This document shows positions 51,646 to 61,348 of a DNA stretch of 64,000 nt, in pieces. How positions within the stretch are numbered: position 1 is the stretch's first letter; every line of letters starts with the position of its first letter. The stretch is from assembly GCF_026625645.1 (NCBI RefSeq), contig NZ_CP113056.1:4315001-4379000 (forward strand), given 5' to 3'. Below the pieces are notes generated by a model, which was given only the letters and a program-made list of their open reading frames with translations, searched no databases and was not told where the DNA came from. The DNA is from Ancylobacter sp. SL191. Its GTDB lineage: Bacteria > Pseudomonadota > Alphaproteobacteria > Rhizobiales > Xanthobacteraceae. Made by a program: the position numbers and the translations under genes.

Positions 51646-52185
51646 TCAGTACTCGACCACGCCGTCGAGGGCGTAGTGCTTGACCGTCTTGCGGTTGGCG
51701 ATGAGTTCGTCCACCGTCGGCTTGCCGGTCATGGCGCGCTCCAGCGCGATCTTCATCGCCTCGTAATTGGTGCGGTAGAGATCGGCCTTGTCGAGGTTGG
51801 CGTCCTCGGCGCAGCGCGGGTCCAGCCACACCATCACGATCATGCACAGCTCGTCGGCCTGGTCCTTCGGCAGGATGCCCTCGGCCAGCGCGTCGACGAT
51901 GGCATCGCCGATGGCGCCCTGCACCACGCCGCCGAGCAGGTCGACATATTCCAGCGTGTGGATGGTCGCCTTGGTGGTCATCATCGTCGCCGGGCGCACC
52001 TGCTGGTTCAGGTCGCGGACCACGAACATGCGGGTGTGACCCTGCACCTGACCCATCATCGACGCGAAGGCGTGGCCGGCCGGGCCGCGCACCGAACCGA
52101 TCAGCACCTCGGGCATGGCGTCGGTGTACTGACCATCCGCCGCGAGCACCGTCGCCTCGCCGGTGCGGAACCAAATTTCACTCAT
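51646..52185 (-). CDS. Formaldehyde-activating-enzyme (Fae) family protein lacking the usual catalytic histidine
   Basis: This 179-residue protein has the Fae fold signature: TGEATV near the start, PEVLIGSVRGPAGHAF, ATIHTLEYVDLLGGVVQGAIGDAIVDALAEGILPKDQADELC in the core, and NYEAMKIALERAM with a Lys/His-containing tail. True Fae condenses formaldehyde with H4MPT, using a histidine in the segment before I-I-G (His17 in Methylobacterium). Here the aligned residue is Met24, and no histidine occurs before His38. It is probably a Fae2/Fae3-type homologue with changed function, a sensor or binding protein being possible. Its ribosome site is inside a hairpin. Confidence 0.85.
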   Translation of the reverse strand: MSEIWFRTGEATVLAADGQYTDAMPEVLIGSVRGPAGHAFASMMGQVQGHTRMFVVRDLNQQVRPATMMTTKATIHTLEYVDLLGGVVQGAIGDAIVDALAEGILPKDQADELCMIVMVWLDPRCAEDANLDKADLYRTNYEAMKIALERAMTGKPTVDELIANRKTVKHYALDGVVEY

Positions 52186-52189
52186 TTTT

Positions 52190-52218
52190 CTCTCCAGGGT
52201 GCGCGTGCCGCTGGAGAG
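52190..52218 (-). promoter_or_regulatory. Hairpin sequestering the ribosome-binding site of the Fae-like gene
   Basis: On the transcript CTCTCCAG (plus 52211-52218) pairs perfectly with CTGGAGAG (plus 52190-52197) around a 13-base loop. The second arm contains GGAGAG, the ribosome site lying 4 bases before the ATG at 52185. When folded, translation should be reduced. This is the same layout as in the mgtE leader. Confidence 0.6.
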
Positions 52219-52431
52219 CGCATAGCATCAGGGCTTTAGCTCCGTCCATGCGCCTCGCCGACATTACCGCTGCACCGCTGCGACCACCCAGAGATTGCCG
52301 ATTCCTTAACTTGACTCCCCGGGACTCTGGACAGGGAGGGGGCGATTCGATTCAAATCGGGGTGATTCGGAGAGATGCGGCACATCCCTCCTTCATCGGA
52401 TCGGGCACTGGGACTTCGGGGGAGACCAGCG

Positions 52432-54765
52432 ATGGCGCGCGCCAACGCTGCAGGCGCATCCGTGCGCGCGCAGGCCATGCAAGGCCTCGCGCGCTCGGTG
52501 GCGAAACCTGCATATCAGCGGCTGGTCGACGCCGAACCTTTCATGCGCAAGGCGGTGCCGGCGCTGATCGTGGCGTTTATCGCCATCGTCGCCATAGCCG
52601 CGATCATCCAGATCCGCTCCTACCGGGCGGACGCGCTGGCCAATGCCAAAGACGAGCTCGCCCTCTTCTCCGCCGCCGTCTCCAGCGACATCGACCGGCG
52701 CAGCGCCGCCGGCACGGCAGTCGAGGCCGTGCTCGCGGCGGCCCTCCCCGCCCGTGCGGTCGACGACCGGCGCCGCTATGGCCTTGTCGATGCCGGCGGC
52801 AAGGTCATCGTCACCCATGACGCGGACGGCGCCGGGACCAGCGCCAGCGGCACCGCCGACGCGATCCGCCACCTCATCAGCAATGTGCAGGCCCTCGCCA
52901 TCTTTGCCGAAGATGCCGGGGTGCTCGAAGTGGCGCTGCCCGACGGTACACCCGCGCTGGCGACCGTCCACAATCTCCATGCTTTGCCGCTGCAACTCGT
53001 GGCGCTCCAGCCGATCGGCAGCGCGCTCGCGACCTGGCAGTCCGACACCATCCTCACCGTCACCCTGCTCAGCACCACCGGTGCGGTGCTGATGATCCTC
53101 GGCTTCGCCTTTCACTGGCAGGCGACGCGAGCGCGCGAGGCGGACGGGATTTACGACACGGTGCGCGCGCGCATCGACACCGCACTCTCGCGCGGTCGCT
53201 GCGGCCTGTGGGACTGGGACATGGGCCGCGGGCGCATGTTCTGGTCGAGCTCCATGTTCGAGATGCTCGGCCATGAACCGCGCGACGAGCTCGTCTCCTT
53301 TGGCGAGGTCGCCGCGCTGGTGCATCCCGACGACACGAACCTCTACGATGTCGCCAAGGAAATCGCCGACAAGCCGGGCCGCACCATCGAGCGTGTCTTC
53401 CGCATGAAGCACGCGGACGGGCATTGGGTGTGGCTTCGGGCGCGGGCGGAAGTGGTGGCGCAGGAGAATGGCGAGCCGCCGCATCTCGTCGGCATCGCCG
53501 TCGATGTGACCGAGGAACGCCGCCTCGCCGAGCGCACGGCCACCGCCGATATGCGGCTGCGCGACGCCATCGAGAGCATCTCGGAATCCTTCGTGCTGTG
53601 GGACAGCGCCAACCGGCTGGTGCTGTGCAACTCCAAGTTCCAGTCGCTGCACGGCTTCGGCGACACCAATGTCGCGCCCGGTACACCCTTCGAGACCATC
53701 GCCGCCATCGCCCGCCAGCCCGTGGTGCGCATTCCGCTGCGCACCGAGGACCGGCCGGAGGAAGGCGCCCGCGCTTTCGAGGCGCAGCTTGAGGGCGGGC
53801 GCTGGCTGAAGGTGGCCGAGCGGCGCACCAAGGATGGCGGCTTCGTCTCGGTCGGCACCGACATCACCGCGCTCAAACGTCACGAAGAACGACTGATGGA
53901 GAGCGAAAAGCGCCTGATGGCGCTGGTCGCCGATCTCAGGAAATCGCAGCAGACGCTGGAAATGCAGGCCCTCCAGCTCGCCGAACTCGCGCAGAACTAC
54001 GCCGACGAGAAGACCAAGGCGGAGGACGCCAATCGCGCCAAGTCCGAATTCCTCGCCAATATGAGCCATGAGCTGCGCACGCCGCTCAACGCCATCATCG
54101 GCTTCTCGGAGCTGATGGAAAGTGGCCTGTTCGGGCCGCTCGGCAGCGACAAGTACAACGAGTATTGCCGCGACATCCGCGATTCCGGCCGCTATCTGCT
54201 CGACGTCATCAACGACATTCTCGACATGTCCCGCATCGAGGCGGGCCGGGTGCAGCTCAACCTGCAGCCGACCAATCTCGAGGAGATTGTCACCGACGCC
54301 ATCCGCGTCATGTCGGTGCGAGCGGATGAGAAGCATCTTTCCATCGTCAGCGAGGCGGACGAGGCCGTCACCATCGAGGCGGACCGCCGGGCGCTGAAGC
54401 AGATCACGCTCAACCTGATCTCGAACGCCATCAAGTTCACGCCGGAGCATGGGCGCATCACCATTCGCACCCGCGCCTCAAACCGCGCGGCGCTGCTGGT
54501 GATCGAGGATTCCGGCATCGGCATCCCCAAAAGCGCGCTGGCCAAGATCGGCAAGCCGTTCGAGCAGGTGGAGAGCCAGTTCACCAAGACCTACAAGGGC
54601 TCGGGCCTCGGGCTCGCCATCGCCAAGTCGCTGGTGGAGCTGCATGGCGGCACGATGCGCCTGCGCTCCTCCGAAGGGGTCGGCACGACAGTGGTGATCC
54701 GCCTGCCGTTGCAGGGCCGCCCGGCGCTGCATTATCGTAATGCGCCGGCGCGGCCTGCGCGCTAA
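52432..54765 (+). CDS. Membrane PAS-domain sensor histidine kinase
   Basis: This 777-residue sensor kinase has a first membrane helix at about 40-60 (VPALIVAFIAIVAIAAII), a periplasmic loop to about 205 and a second helix near 210-230 (TILTVTLLSTTGAVLMILGFAF). A PAS domain follows (GLWDWDMGRGRMFWSSSMFE), then a second PAS-like domain (SFVLWDSANRLVLCN) and a coiled linker. The HisKA domain has the phospho-His in MSHELRTPLNAIIGFSELM, and HATPase_c has NLISNAIKFTPEHG, DSGIGIP and GSGLGLAIAKSL. No response regulator is adjacent, so its partner is elsewhere; DivL/PleC-like kinases share this layout. Confidence 0.88.
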   Translation: MARANAAGASVRAQAMQGLARSVAKPAYQRLVDAEPFMRKAVPALIVAFIAIVAIAAIIQIRSYRADALANAKDELALFSAAVSSDIDRRSAAGTAVEAVLAAALPARAVDDRRRYGLVDAGGKVIVTHDADGAGTSASGTADAIRHLISNVQALAIFAEDAGVLEVALPDGTPALATVHNLHALPLQLVALQPIGSALATWQSDTILTVTLLSTTGAVLMILGFAFHWQATRAREADGIYDTVRARIDTALSRGRCGLWDWDMGRGRMFWSSSMFEMLGHEPRDELVSFGEVAALVHPDDTNLYDVAKEIADKPGRTIERVFRMKHADGHWVWLRARAEVVAQENGEPPHLVGIAVDVTEERRLAERTATADMRLRDAIESISESFVLWDSANRLVLCNSKFQSLHGFGDTNVAPGTPFETIAAIARQPVVRIPLRTEDRPEEGARAFEAQLEGGRWLKVAERRTKDGGFVSVGTDITALKRHEERLMESEKRLMALVADLRKSQQTLEMQALQLAELAQNYADEKTKAEDANRAKSEFLANMSHELRTPLNAIIGFSELMESGLFGPLGSDKYNEYCRDIRDSGRYLLDVINDILDMSRIEAGRVQLNLQPTNLEEIVTDAIRVMSVRADEKHLSIVSEADEAVTIEADRRALKQITLNLISNAIKFTPEHGRITIRTRASNRAALLVIEDSGIGIPKSALAKIGKPFEQVESQFTKTYKGSGLGLAIAKSLVELHGGTMRLRSSEGVGTTVVIRLPLQGRPALHYRNAPARPAR

Positions 54766-54774
54766 ACACCGCTT

Positions 54775-55896
54775 ATGAGCGACGATCCGAGCTTCATTGA
54801 TTGCGTGGTGGCGGGGGCCGGCGTGGTCGGCCTCGCCATCGCCCGCGCGCTCGCCCGCGCCGGGCGCGAGGTTCTGGTGCTGGAGGCGACGGGCCTCGTC
54901 GGCTCGGAGACCTCGGCCCGCAACAGCGAGGTCATCCATGCCGGCCTCTACTACCCCGCCGGCACGCTTAAGGCACGGCTGTGCGTTGCCGGGCGCGAGG
55001 CGCTCTATGCCTATTGCGCCGAGCGGGCCATTCCCCACCGCAATTGCGGCAAGCTGATCATCGCCACCACCGAGGCGGAGACGGCCAAGCTCGCCGCCAT
55101 CGACGCCCATGCCCGCGCCTGCGGCGTCACCAGTCTCGAACCGCTCACCGGAACGGAGGCGCGGGCGCTGGAGCCGGCGCTGAACGCGGTCGCCGCCCTA
55201 TTCTCACCAGCGACCGGCATCATCGACAGCCATGGTCTGATGCTCGCCCTCCGCGGCGATCTGGAAGACGCCGGGGGCATGATCGCCTTCAATGCGCCGA
55301 TCCTTGGCGGCGAGGTGACCACGGACGGCATCGTCCTGCGCGTCGGCGGCGAGGAACCGATGGCGCTGCGCTGCCGCAGCTTCATCAACGCCGCCGGCCA
55401 TGGGGCCGTGCCGATCGCGCGCGCCATCGAGGGCATTCCCCCGAAGGCGATCCCGACGGCCTATTTCTGCAAGGGCAGCTACTTCACGCTTTCGGGCAAG
55501 GCTCCCTTCGCGCGCCTCATCTACCCCGTGCCGGAACAGGCGGGGCTCGGCGTCCACCTCACCCTCGATCTCGGCGGTCAGGCCCGCTTCGGGCCGGACA
55601 CGGAGTGGATCGCGGCGATGGACTATGACGTGAATCCGGCGCGTGGCGCGGTGTTCTACGACGCCATCCGCCGCTACTGGCCGGCCCTGCCGGACGGGGC
55701 GCTGAACCCCGCCTATGCCGGCATCCGCCCGAAGATCACGCCGCCCGGCGCGCCGGCTGCCGATTTCCGTATCGACGGCCCGGAAGAGCATGGCGTGGCG
55801 GGGCTCGTGCAGCTCTTCGGCATCGAGTCCCCCGGCCTCACCGCCAGCCTCGCCATTGGCGATCTGGTGGCGGAAAAGCTCGCCGCCACCGGGTGA
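54775..55896 (+). CDS. FAD-dependent oxidoreductase, L-2-hydroxyglutarate oxidase-like
   Basis: This 373-residue DAO-family flavoenzyme begins with [21 protein letters not shown] (Rossmann loop) and contains [24 protein letters not shown], the segment typical of L-2-hydroxyglutarate dehydrogenase (LhgO/YgaF). It ends with [15 protein letters not shown] and [20 protein letters not shown]-2-hydroxyglutarate is the likely substrate, converted to 2-oxoglutarate with electrons to quinone or oxygen. It begins 10 bases after the kinase gene, so they may share a transcript. It converges on glnE with 3 bases between stops. Confidence 0.85.
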   Translation: MSDDPSFIDCVVAGAGVVGLAIARALARAGREVLVLEATGLVGSETSARNSEVIHAGLYYPAGTLKARLCVAGREALYAYCAERAIPHRNCGKLIIATTEAETAKLAAIDAHARACGVTSLEPLTGTEARALEPALNAVAALFSPATGIIDSHGLMLALRGDLEDAGGMIAFNAPILGGEVTTDGIVLRVGGEEPMALRCRSFINAAGHGAVPIARAIEGIPPKAIPTAYFCKGSYFTLSGKAPFARLIYPVPEQAGLGVHLTLDLGGQARFGPDTEWIAAMDYDVNPARGAVFYDAIRRYWPALPDGALNPAYAGIRPKITPPGAPAADFRIDGPEEHGVAGLVQLFGIESPGLTASLAIGDLVAEKLAATG

Positions 55897-55899
55897 GCG

Positions 55900-58800
55900 T
55901 CAGGCCCGGCGCCGCTGCCTGAGCGCCGGCTCGGACAGGATACGCTCGAACGCCTCGCGCACCGCGTCCTGCGCCTCGAACAAATGCGCTTCCAAGGTCG
56001 AGAAATCCGGCAGCGTACCAGCTCGCGCCAGCAGCCGGCGCAAGGCGGGGCTCGCCTCTTCGGGCTTGAAGGCGCCGGCAATGCAAAGGCGCAGCACCTG
56101 CGTGAGATCGTGCATAAGCTTGCCGGTGTCGGCGAGCAGCTGTCCGTCCTGCGGCGCGATGAGCCCGGCCTGCGCAGCCTGGGTGATGACCTTCAGCGTC
56201 GACGTCTCGACGATGGCGGGATGCGCCCGCCCATGGGCGAGGACGAGATACTGGGCGATGAACTCGATATCGACCAGACCGCCCCTGGCGTATTTCAGAT
56301 CCCAGCGAGCCTCGTCGCCCTTCTCGTCGGCGATGGCGCTGCGCATGTCGCGAATATCCTCGGCGAGCCGGACGGGATCGCGCTCGCGGCGCAGCACCTC
56401 GGTGATCGCCGCCTCCACACGCGTACGGAAGGCCGGGGATGCCGAGACCACGCGGGCGCGGGTGAGCGCCATGTGCTCCCAGGTCCATGCCTCCTCCGCC
56501 TGATAGACCTCGAAGCGCGGCAGGCTGGTCGCCACCGGGCCGGAGCGCCCGGAGGGACGCAGCCGCAGATCCACCTCATAGAGCTGGCCGGCATTGGTCG
56601 GGGTGGTCAGGGCGCTGACGAGGCGCTGGGTGAGACGGGCAAAGTACTGCGCGCCATAGAGCGGCTTCGGCCCGTCGCTCTCAGGGTGCTCGGCGTCGAA
56701 ATCATAGAGCACGATGAGGTCGAGATCGGAGCCCGCCGTCATCTCCCGCCCGCCCAGCTTGCCCATGGCGAGCACCGCCATCTCCGCCCCGGCGAGCCGC
56801 CCATAGGCCTCGCGGAAGCGCACCGCCACCGCCGCCTCCAGCGCGCGGATCAGCACATCGGCCAGCCGCGCGAAGGCCTCGCCGGCGCGGGCAGCAGGCA
56901 GCGTGCCGGAGAGGATGCGCACGCCGATCAGCACATGCTGCTCCTGCCGGAAGCGGCGGGCGCGGTCGAGCAGGTCTTCCTCGTTCTCGGCAAATTCCAG
57001 CTCGCGGTCGAGCCGCCCGGTCAACGCCGCCTCGTCCGGCAGCGGGCCGAAGAAACTGGGGTCGAGCAGAGCGTCGATCAGCGAGGGCCGGTGCGCCAGC
57101 ATCTCGCCAAGGCGCGGCGCGGTGCCGAGAATGGTGGCGAGCAGGCGCACGAGGTCGGGATTGTGAACCAGCGCCGGCATCAGCCGCAGCGCGGTCGGCA
57201 TCTCCTGGAAAAAGCGATCGGCGGCGATCAGCGCGGCATCGGGCGCCCCGCCGCGTGCCAGCGCATCGAGCAGCAGCGGCACGATGGCGGCGAGCTCGGC
57301 GCGGACGTGCTTCGGCCGCAGCGCCCGGTACTCGCCGCCCATCCAGCCGCGCACCAGTGCGCTCGCCGCGAGCGGCTCGGCATAGCCGAGCTTGTGCAGC
57401 GTCGCCAGCGTCTCGCGATCGTCCTTTTCGGGGGGAAAGTCGAGCCGCCCCTCCACCGCCGCGCGCGGCGGGGCGTCCTCGAACAGGCGGGCATAATGAT
57501 CCTGCACGCAGGTGAGGCGCTCGGTCAGCGCGCGGGCGAAGATAAGGAGCTTGGCGTAGCCCATGAAGCGGGCGAAGTCGGCCAGCGCCTCCTCGTCCTC
57601 CGGCAGGGAATGGGTCTGCGCGTCCGCCACCATCTGCAGCCGGTGTTCGACCCGGCGCAGGAAATGATAGGCCTCGTCCAGCTCGGCGCGCGCTTCCTCA
57701 CCGATCCAGCCGGTCCTGGCGAGGCGGGCCAGAGCTTCCAGCGTGCGCGGGGTGCGCAGATCCGGGTCGCGGCCACCGGCGATGAGCTGCTGGGTCTGGG
57801 CGAAGAACTCGATCTCGCGAATGCCGCCGCGCCCCAGCTTGACGTTGTGCCCTTCCACCGCAATGGCGCCATGGCCGCGAAAGGCATGGATGTCCTGCTT
57901 CATGGCGTGGACATCGGCCACCGCCGCCCAGTCGAGCGAGCGGCGCCAGACGAAGGGCGAGAGCTGCCGGAGGAAGGCCTCGCCCAGTGCGATGTCGCCG
58001 GCGATGGGCCGCGCCTTGATGTATGCGGCCCGCTCCCAGGTCGCGCCCTCGCGTTCGTAATAATCGAGCGCCGCCTCCACCGAGACGGCGACTGGCGTGG
58101 AGGCCGGATCGGGGCGCAAGCGCAGATCGACGCGGGCGACGTAGCCGTCGGCCGTGCGCTCCTGGATGAGGCGCACGAGACGCTGGGTGAGCCGGACGAA
58201 GAAGGGCGCCGCCTCGACACGCTCGGCCAGCGGCGCCGCCTCGGGGTCGTAAAGCACGATCAGGTCGACATCGCTGGAATAGTTGAGCTCGCCCGCCCCG
58301 TGCTTGCCCATGGCGAGCAGCGTGTAGCCGCAGCCAGCTGCCTCGCCACGGCGCAGCTTGCCTTCTGCATGGGCCTCGCGCAGCAGGAAATCCGTGGCGG
58401 CGGCAATGGCCGCGTCCGCCGTGGCGGTGAGCTCGGCCGTCACCGCCGTGAGGTCGAGCACATCGCCGATGTCAGCGAGCGCGATAGTCAGCGCGCTCTG
58501 CGCCCGCAGGCGCCGCAACGCCGTTGCCACCCCTGAATCCTCCGTGCTCGCCGCCACCGCCGCCTGCATCGCGGCGCGGCCCTCGGCGAGGGCTTGCATC
58601 GGGTCGCTCTCAAGGATGGCGACAAGGCGCGCCGGGTCGAGCCGGATCAGTTCCGTCAGGAAGGGCGAATGGCCGACGACACGGGCCAGAACGCCGCGTG
58701 CGCCGGGATACGCGGCCAGCAGGGCGTCCAGACGGTCACGGATGGCGGGATCGGCGGCGTCGAACAGCGCGCGCAGCGCGGCCGGCGGTTTGGCGGGAAT

Positions 58801-58932
58801 ACGGGAACCCTTTTCCAGCCGCAGCCGCGCGGCGAGGCTGCCATGGACCGACGCCCTCACGCTTGCCGCCAGCGCGTCCGCCGCCCGAACATTCCCTTGC
58901 TCCGGCGTCCTGCTGGCGTGTTTCTCCGCCAT
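55900..58932 (-). CDS. glnE: Bifunctional glutamine synthetase adenylyltransferase/deadenylylase
   Basis: This 1010-residue protein controls glutamine synthetase by adding and removing AMP. Two nucleotidyltransferase domains are evident: the N-terminal deadenylylase with LNYSSDVDLIVLYD, and the C-terminal adenylylase with MTAGSDLDLIVLYDFD. Each is followed by helical PII-uridylyltransferase-like regions (GRGGIREIEFFAQTQQLI, ARGGLVDIEFIAQYLVL). The start at 58932 (MAEKHASRTPEQ) is preferred; 40 extra codons upstream do not look coding. It is the last gene of the degP-regulator-kinase-glnE group, a conserved order in Rhizobiales. Confidence 0.94.
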   Translation of the reverse strand: MAEKHASRTPEQGNVRAADALAASVRASVHGSLAARLRLEKGSRIPAKPPAALRALFDAADPAIRDRLDALLAAYPGARGVLARVVGHSPFLTELIRLDPARLVAILESDPMQALAEGRAAMQAAVAASTEDSGVATALRRLRAQSALTIALADIGDVLDLTAVTAELTATADAAIAAATDFLLREAHAEGKLRRGEAAGCGYTLLAMGKHGAGELNYSSDVDLIVLYDPEAAPLAERVEAAPFFVRLTQRLVRLIQERTADGYVARVDLRLRPDPASTPVAVSVEAALDYYEREGATWERAAYIKARPIAGDIALGEAFLRQLSPFVWRRSLDWAAVADVHAMKQDIHAFRGHGAIAVEGHNVKLGRGGIREIEFFAQTQQLIAGGRDPDLRTPRTLEALARLARTGWIGEEARAELDEAYHFLRRVEHRLQMVADAQTHSLPEDEEALADFARFMGYAKLLIFARALTERLTCVQDHYARLFEDAPPRAAVEGRLDFPPEKDDRETLATLHKLGYAEPLAASALVRGWMGGEYRALRPKHVRAELAAIVPLLLDALARGGAPDAALIAADRFFQEMPTALRLMPALVHNPDLVRLLATILGTAPRLGEMLAHRPSLIDALLDPSFFGPLPDEAALTGRLDRELEFAENEEDLLDRARRFRQEQHVLIGVRILSGTLPAARAGEAFARLADVLIRALEAAVAVRFREAYGRLAGAEMAVLAMGKLGGREMTAGSDLDLIVLYDFDAEHPESDGPKPLYGAQYFARLTQRLVSALTTPTNAGQLYEVDLRLRPSGRSGPVATSLPRFEVYQAEEAWTWEHMALTRARVVSASPAFRTRVEAAITEVLRRERDPVRLAEDIRDMRSAIADEKGDEARWDLKYARGGLVDIEFIAQYLVLAHGRAHPAIVETSTLKVITQAAQAGLIAPQDGQLLADTGKLMHDLTQVLRLCIAGAFKPEEASPALRRLLARAGTLPDFSTLEAHLFEAQDAVREAFERILSEPALRQRRRA

Positions 58933-59029
58933 GTCGTGTTCGGCCTCCCACCCTGTCAAATGACTGTAGCGGGATTTGGTTGCCGAATCCTGAGGCATTC
59001 CGCTCCGGCACGAGCGGAGACCGCCCGCG

Positions 59030-60433
59030 TCAGACCGCCCCCTCATCCGCATCGAGCGGCAGCTCGATAATCACCGCGAGGCCCGGATTGTTGCTCTCAA
59101 GCACGATCGTGCCGCCATGCAGGCGCACCACCGCCGCCACCAGCGAGAGGCCGAGACCGAAGCCCGGGCGCGTCCGGCTCGCTTCCAGCCGGACGAAACG
59201 TTCCAGCACGCGGGCGCGGTCCGCCTCGGCGATGCCGGGCCCCTGATCGCTCACCACCAGCCGCGCCTTGCTCTCCAGCCGCCGGGCCTCGATGCGGATC
59301 TGCCGGCGCTCGCCGGGCACCTCCGGCGTGCTGTACTTGATCGCGTTATCGATCAGGTTGGAGAGCGCCTGCGCCACCAGTTCGCGCACAGCCTGCACCG
59401 GAAGGGGGCCTTGCGCCTCGACCACGAGGTCGAGCCCGTTCTCGTCCGCCACCGGCTCATAGAGCTCGGCGACGCCCTCGACCATGGCGGCGAGGTCCGC
59501 GCGAACCATGGAGGCGCTGGCTTGGCCAGCCTCGGCGCGGGCGATCATCAGCAGGGCGTCGAAGGTACGGATCAGCCCGTCGGATTCGTCGATGGTCTGC
59601 TCGGTGGCGGCGCGCCACTCGCCATCGCTCCGCGCCGTGCGCAGCGCGTCCTCGGCCCGGTTGCGCAAGCGGGTAAGGGGTGTCTTAAGGTCATGGGCGA
59701 TGTTGTCGGAGACCTCTTTCAGCCCCGCCATCAGCGCCTCAATGCGCTCCAGCATGGCGTTGAGGCTGAGGGCCAGCCGGTCGAACTCGTCGCCCGTGCC
59801 ATCCACCTCCAGCCGGCGCGAGAGATTACCGGCCATGATGACCTCGGAGGTCGCGGTCATCCGGTCGATGCGCTTCAGCACGCGCCGCGTGACGAACAGG
59901 CCACCGGCGATGCCCATGAGCACGAGGAGCCCGAGCCCCCACAGCGCCGGCCCGATGATGATCTTGCGCAGTTCCTCGCGCTCGACCACGTCGCGACCGA
60001 TGAGCAGACGGAATTCGCCGGGGAGGAAGATGACATTCACCAGCGCGCGGCTGGGCGGGGCAGACTGCTCGTCGGAACCGACATAGTCGATCTCGCGCCA
60101 CCCCTCCTTGTCGAGGAAGTTCAGCGGCAGGTTCAGCACATTGCCGGCGAGCGGCTCGCCATTGAAGCTGGTGACCAAGAGGAGGCCGGCATCGGGGGCG
60201 CGCGAGCGGCGGTTGACCACCTGCACGAGCCGGCTGACGCCACCGCGCTCGAACTGTCCCTGCATGAAGCGGATGTCGCTCTCGATCGCTTCCACCGCCT
60301 GGCGGGTGACGAGGCGCTGCGTGTGCCAGCCGAGATAGGCGATGACCGAGCCGGCGAAGACCGCAAAGACGAGGATATAGGCCGCGATCAGTTTGAAGGC
60401 GGTGGAACGGATCAGCCTAGCGAGCGACGTCAC
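59030..60433 (-). CDS. Two-component sensor histidine kinase
   Basis: This 467-residue kinase has helix 1 at about 12-32 (FKLIAAYILVFAVFAGSVIAYL), a periplasmic domain to about 160 and helix 2 at about 163-185 (ALWGLGLLVLMGIAGGLFV). A HAMP domain is followed by HisKA with IAHDLKTPLTRLRNRAEDAL and HATPase_c with NLIDNAIKYSTPEV, DQGPGIAEADR and GFGLGLSLVAAVVRLHGG. Its start overlaps the regulator gene by 17 bases, so the two are a pair. The position beside degP and glnE is conserved in Rhizobiales; the signal is unknown, envelope stress being a guess from degP. Confidence 0.9.
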   Translation of the reverse strand: MTSLARLIRSTAFKLIAAYILVFAVFAGSVIAYLGWHTQRLVTRQAVEAIESDIRFMQGQFERGGVSRLVQVVNRRSRAPDAGLLLVTSFNGEPLAGNVLNLPLNFLDKEGWREIDYVGSDEQSAPPSRALVNVIFLPGEFRLLIGRDVVEREELRKIIIGPALWGLGLLVLMGIAGGLFVTRRVLKRIDRMTATSEVIMAGNLSRRLEVDGTGDEFDRLALSLNAMLERIEALMAGLKEVSDNIAHDLKTPLTRLRNRAEDALRTARSDGEWRAATEQTIDESDGLIRTFDALLMIARAEAGQASASMVRADLAAMVEGVAELYEPVADENGLDLVVEAQGPLPVQAVRELVAQALSNLIDNAIKYSTPEVPGERRQIRIEARRLESKARLVVSDQGPGIAEADRARVLERFVRLEASRTRPGFGLGLSLVAAVVRLHGGTIVLESNNPGLAVIIELPLDADEGAV

Positions 60434-61097
60434 GGACGATATATCCCGCGCCGCGCACCGTATGGAGCAGCGGCGGATCGAAGCCCTTGTCGATCTTCGA
60501 GCGCAGGCGCGAGACGTGAACGTCGATCACGTTGGTCTGCGGGTCGAAATGATAGTCCCACACATTCTCCAGCAGCATGGTGCGCGTCACCACCTGCCCG
60601 GCATGGCGCATGAGATATTCAAGCAGGCGGAACTCGCGGGGTTGCAGCACGATTTCCTGCCCGCCGCGGGTGACGCGATGCGCCAGCCGGTCGAGTTCGA
60701 GATCGGCGACGCGGTACACCGTGTCCGTCGCCTGCGGCCCTCCGCGACGGGCGAGCGCCTCGACGCGGGCGAGCAACTCGGAGAAGGCATAGGGCTTCGG
60801 CAGATAATCGTCGCCGCCGGCGCGCAGGCCGGTCACGCGGTCATCGACCTGCCCAAGGGCGGAAAGAATGAGCGCCGGCGTCTTGTCGCCGCGCCCGCGC
60901 AGCTCCGAGATCAGCGAGAGCCCGTCGCGGCGCGGAAGCATACGGTCGACGATCAGCACGTCGTAGCCCCCGTCCAGCGCCAGGGCGAGTCCTTCCTCGC
61001 CATCACCGGCAATGTCCACCACATGGCCGGCCTCGCGGAACGCCTTGCGCAGATAGTCGGCGGCATCGCGATCATCTTCCACGACGAGCAGGCGCAT
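60417..61097 (-). CDS. OmpR-family response regulator
   Basis: This 226-residue regulator has a receiver domain MRLLVVEDDRDAADYLRKAF with acidic pair Glu7/Asp8, phospho-acceptor Asp51 (VLIVDRMLPRRDG) and switch lysine in YLPKPYAF. The C-terminal winged helix (LLEYLMRHAGQVVTRTMLLENVW, VDVHVSRLRSKID) binds DNA. I start it at 61097, where the receiver begins. An in-frame ATG at 61199 would add 34 residues rich in polar amino acids and cannot be ruled out. The gene is paired with the downstream kinase (17-base overlap) and follows degP by 251 bases. Confidence 0.9.
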   Translation of the reverse strand: MRLLVVEDDRDAADYLRKAFREAGHVVDIAGDGEEGLALALDGGYDVLIVDRMLPRRDGLSLISELRGRGDKTPALILSALGQVDDRVTGLRAGGDDYLPKPYAFSELLARVEALARRGGPQATDTVYRVADLELDRLAHRVTRGGQEIVLQPREFRLLEYLMRHAGQVVTRTMLLENVWDYHFDPQTNVIDVHVSRLRSKIDKGFDPPLLHTVRGAGYIVRDVAR

Positions 61098-61348
61098 GGC
61101 GTCTTCGGCACTCTTCCTGATATCCGCCGGATCGAGCGTTAGGGGCTCGCGGCCCGCAGCGGAATCGGCGCGGTGGGAACTCATCTCCATGTACGTCATT
61201 TCGGCCCTCGCGCCTATCGCGGTGCCACATCAGCGACCGCCGGGGAGCTTGAAACGAGGACGCGGGAAGCCCTTTCGGACTCCCCGCGCCACCGGACCGG
61301 TCGCAGCCCAAGGGGGGCGACGGAACAGACTGCGTCCGGAACCGACGG

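Noticed and set aside
55984..58536. Plus-strand open frame of about 850 codons opposite glnE
   Set aside because: It is antisense to glnE, which has clear nucleotidyltransferase motifs. The composition of the frame is that of a reverse-strand artefact of high GC.
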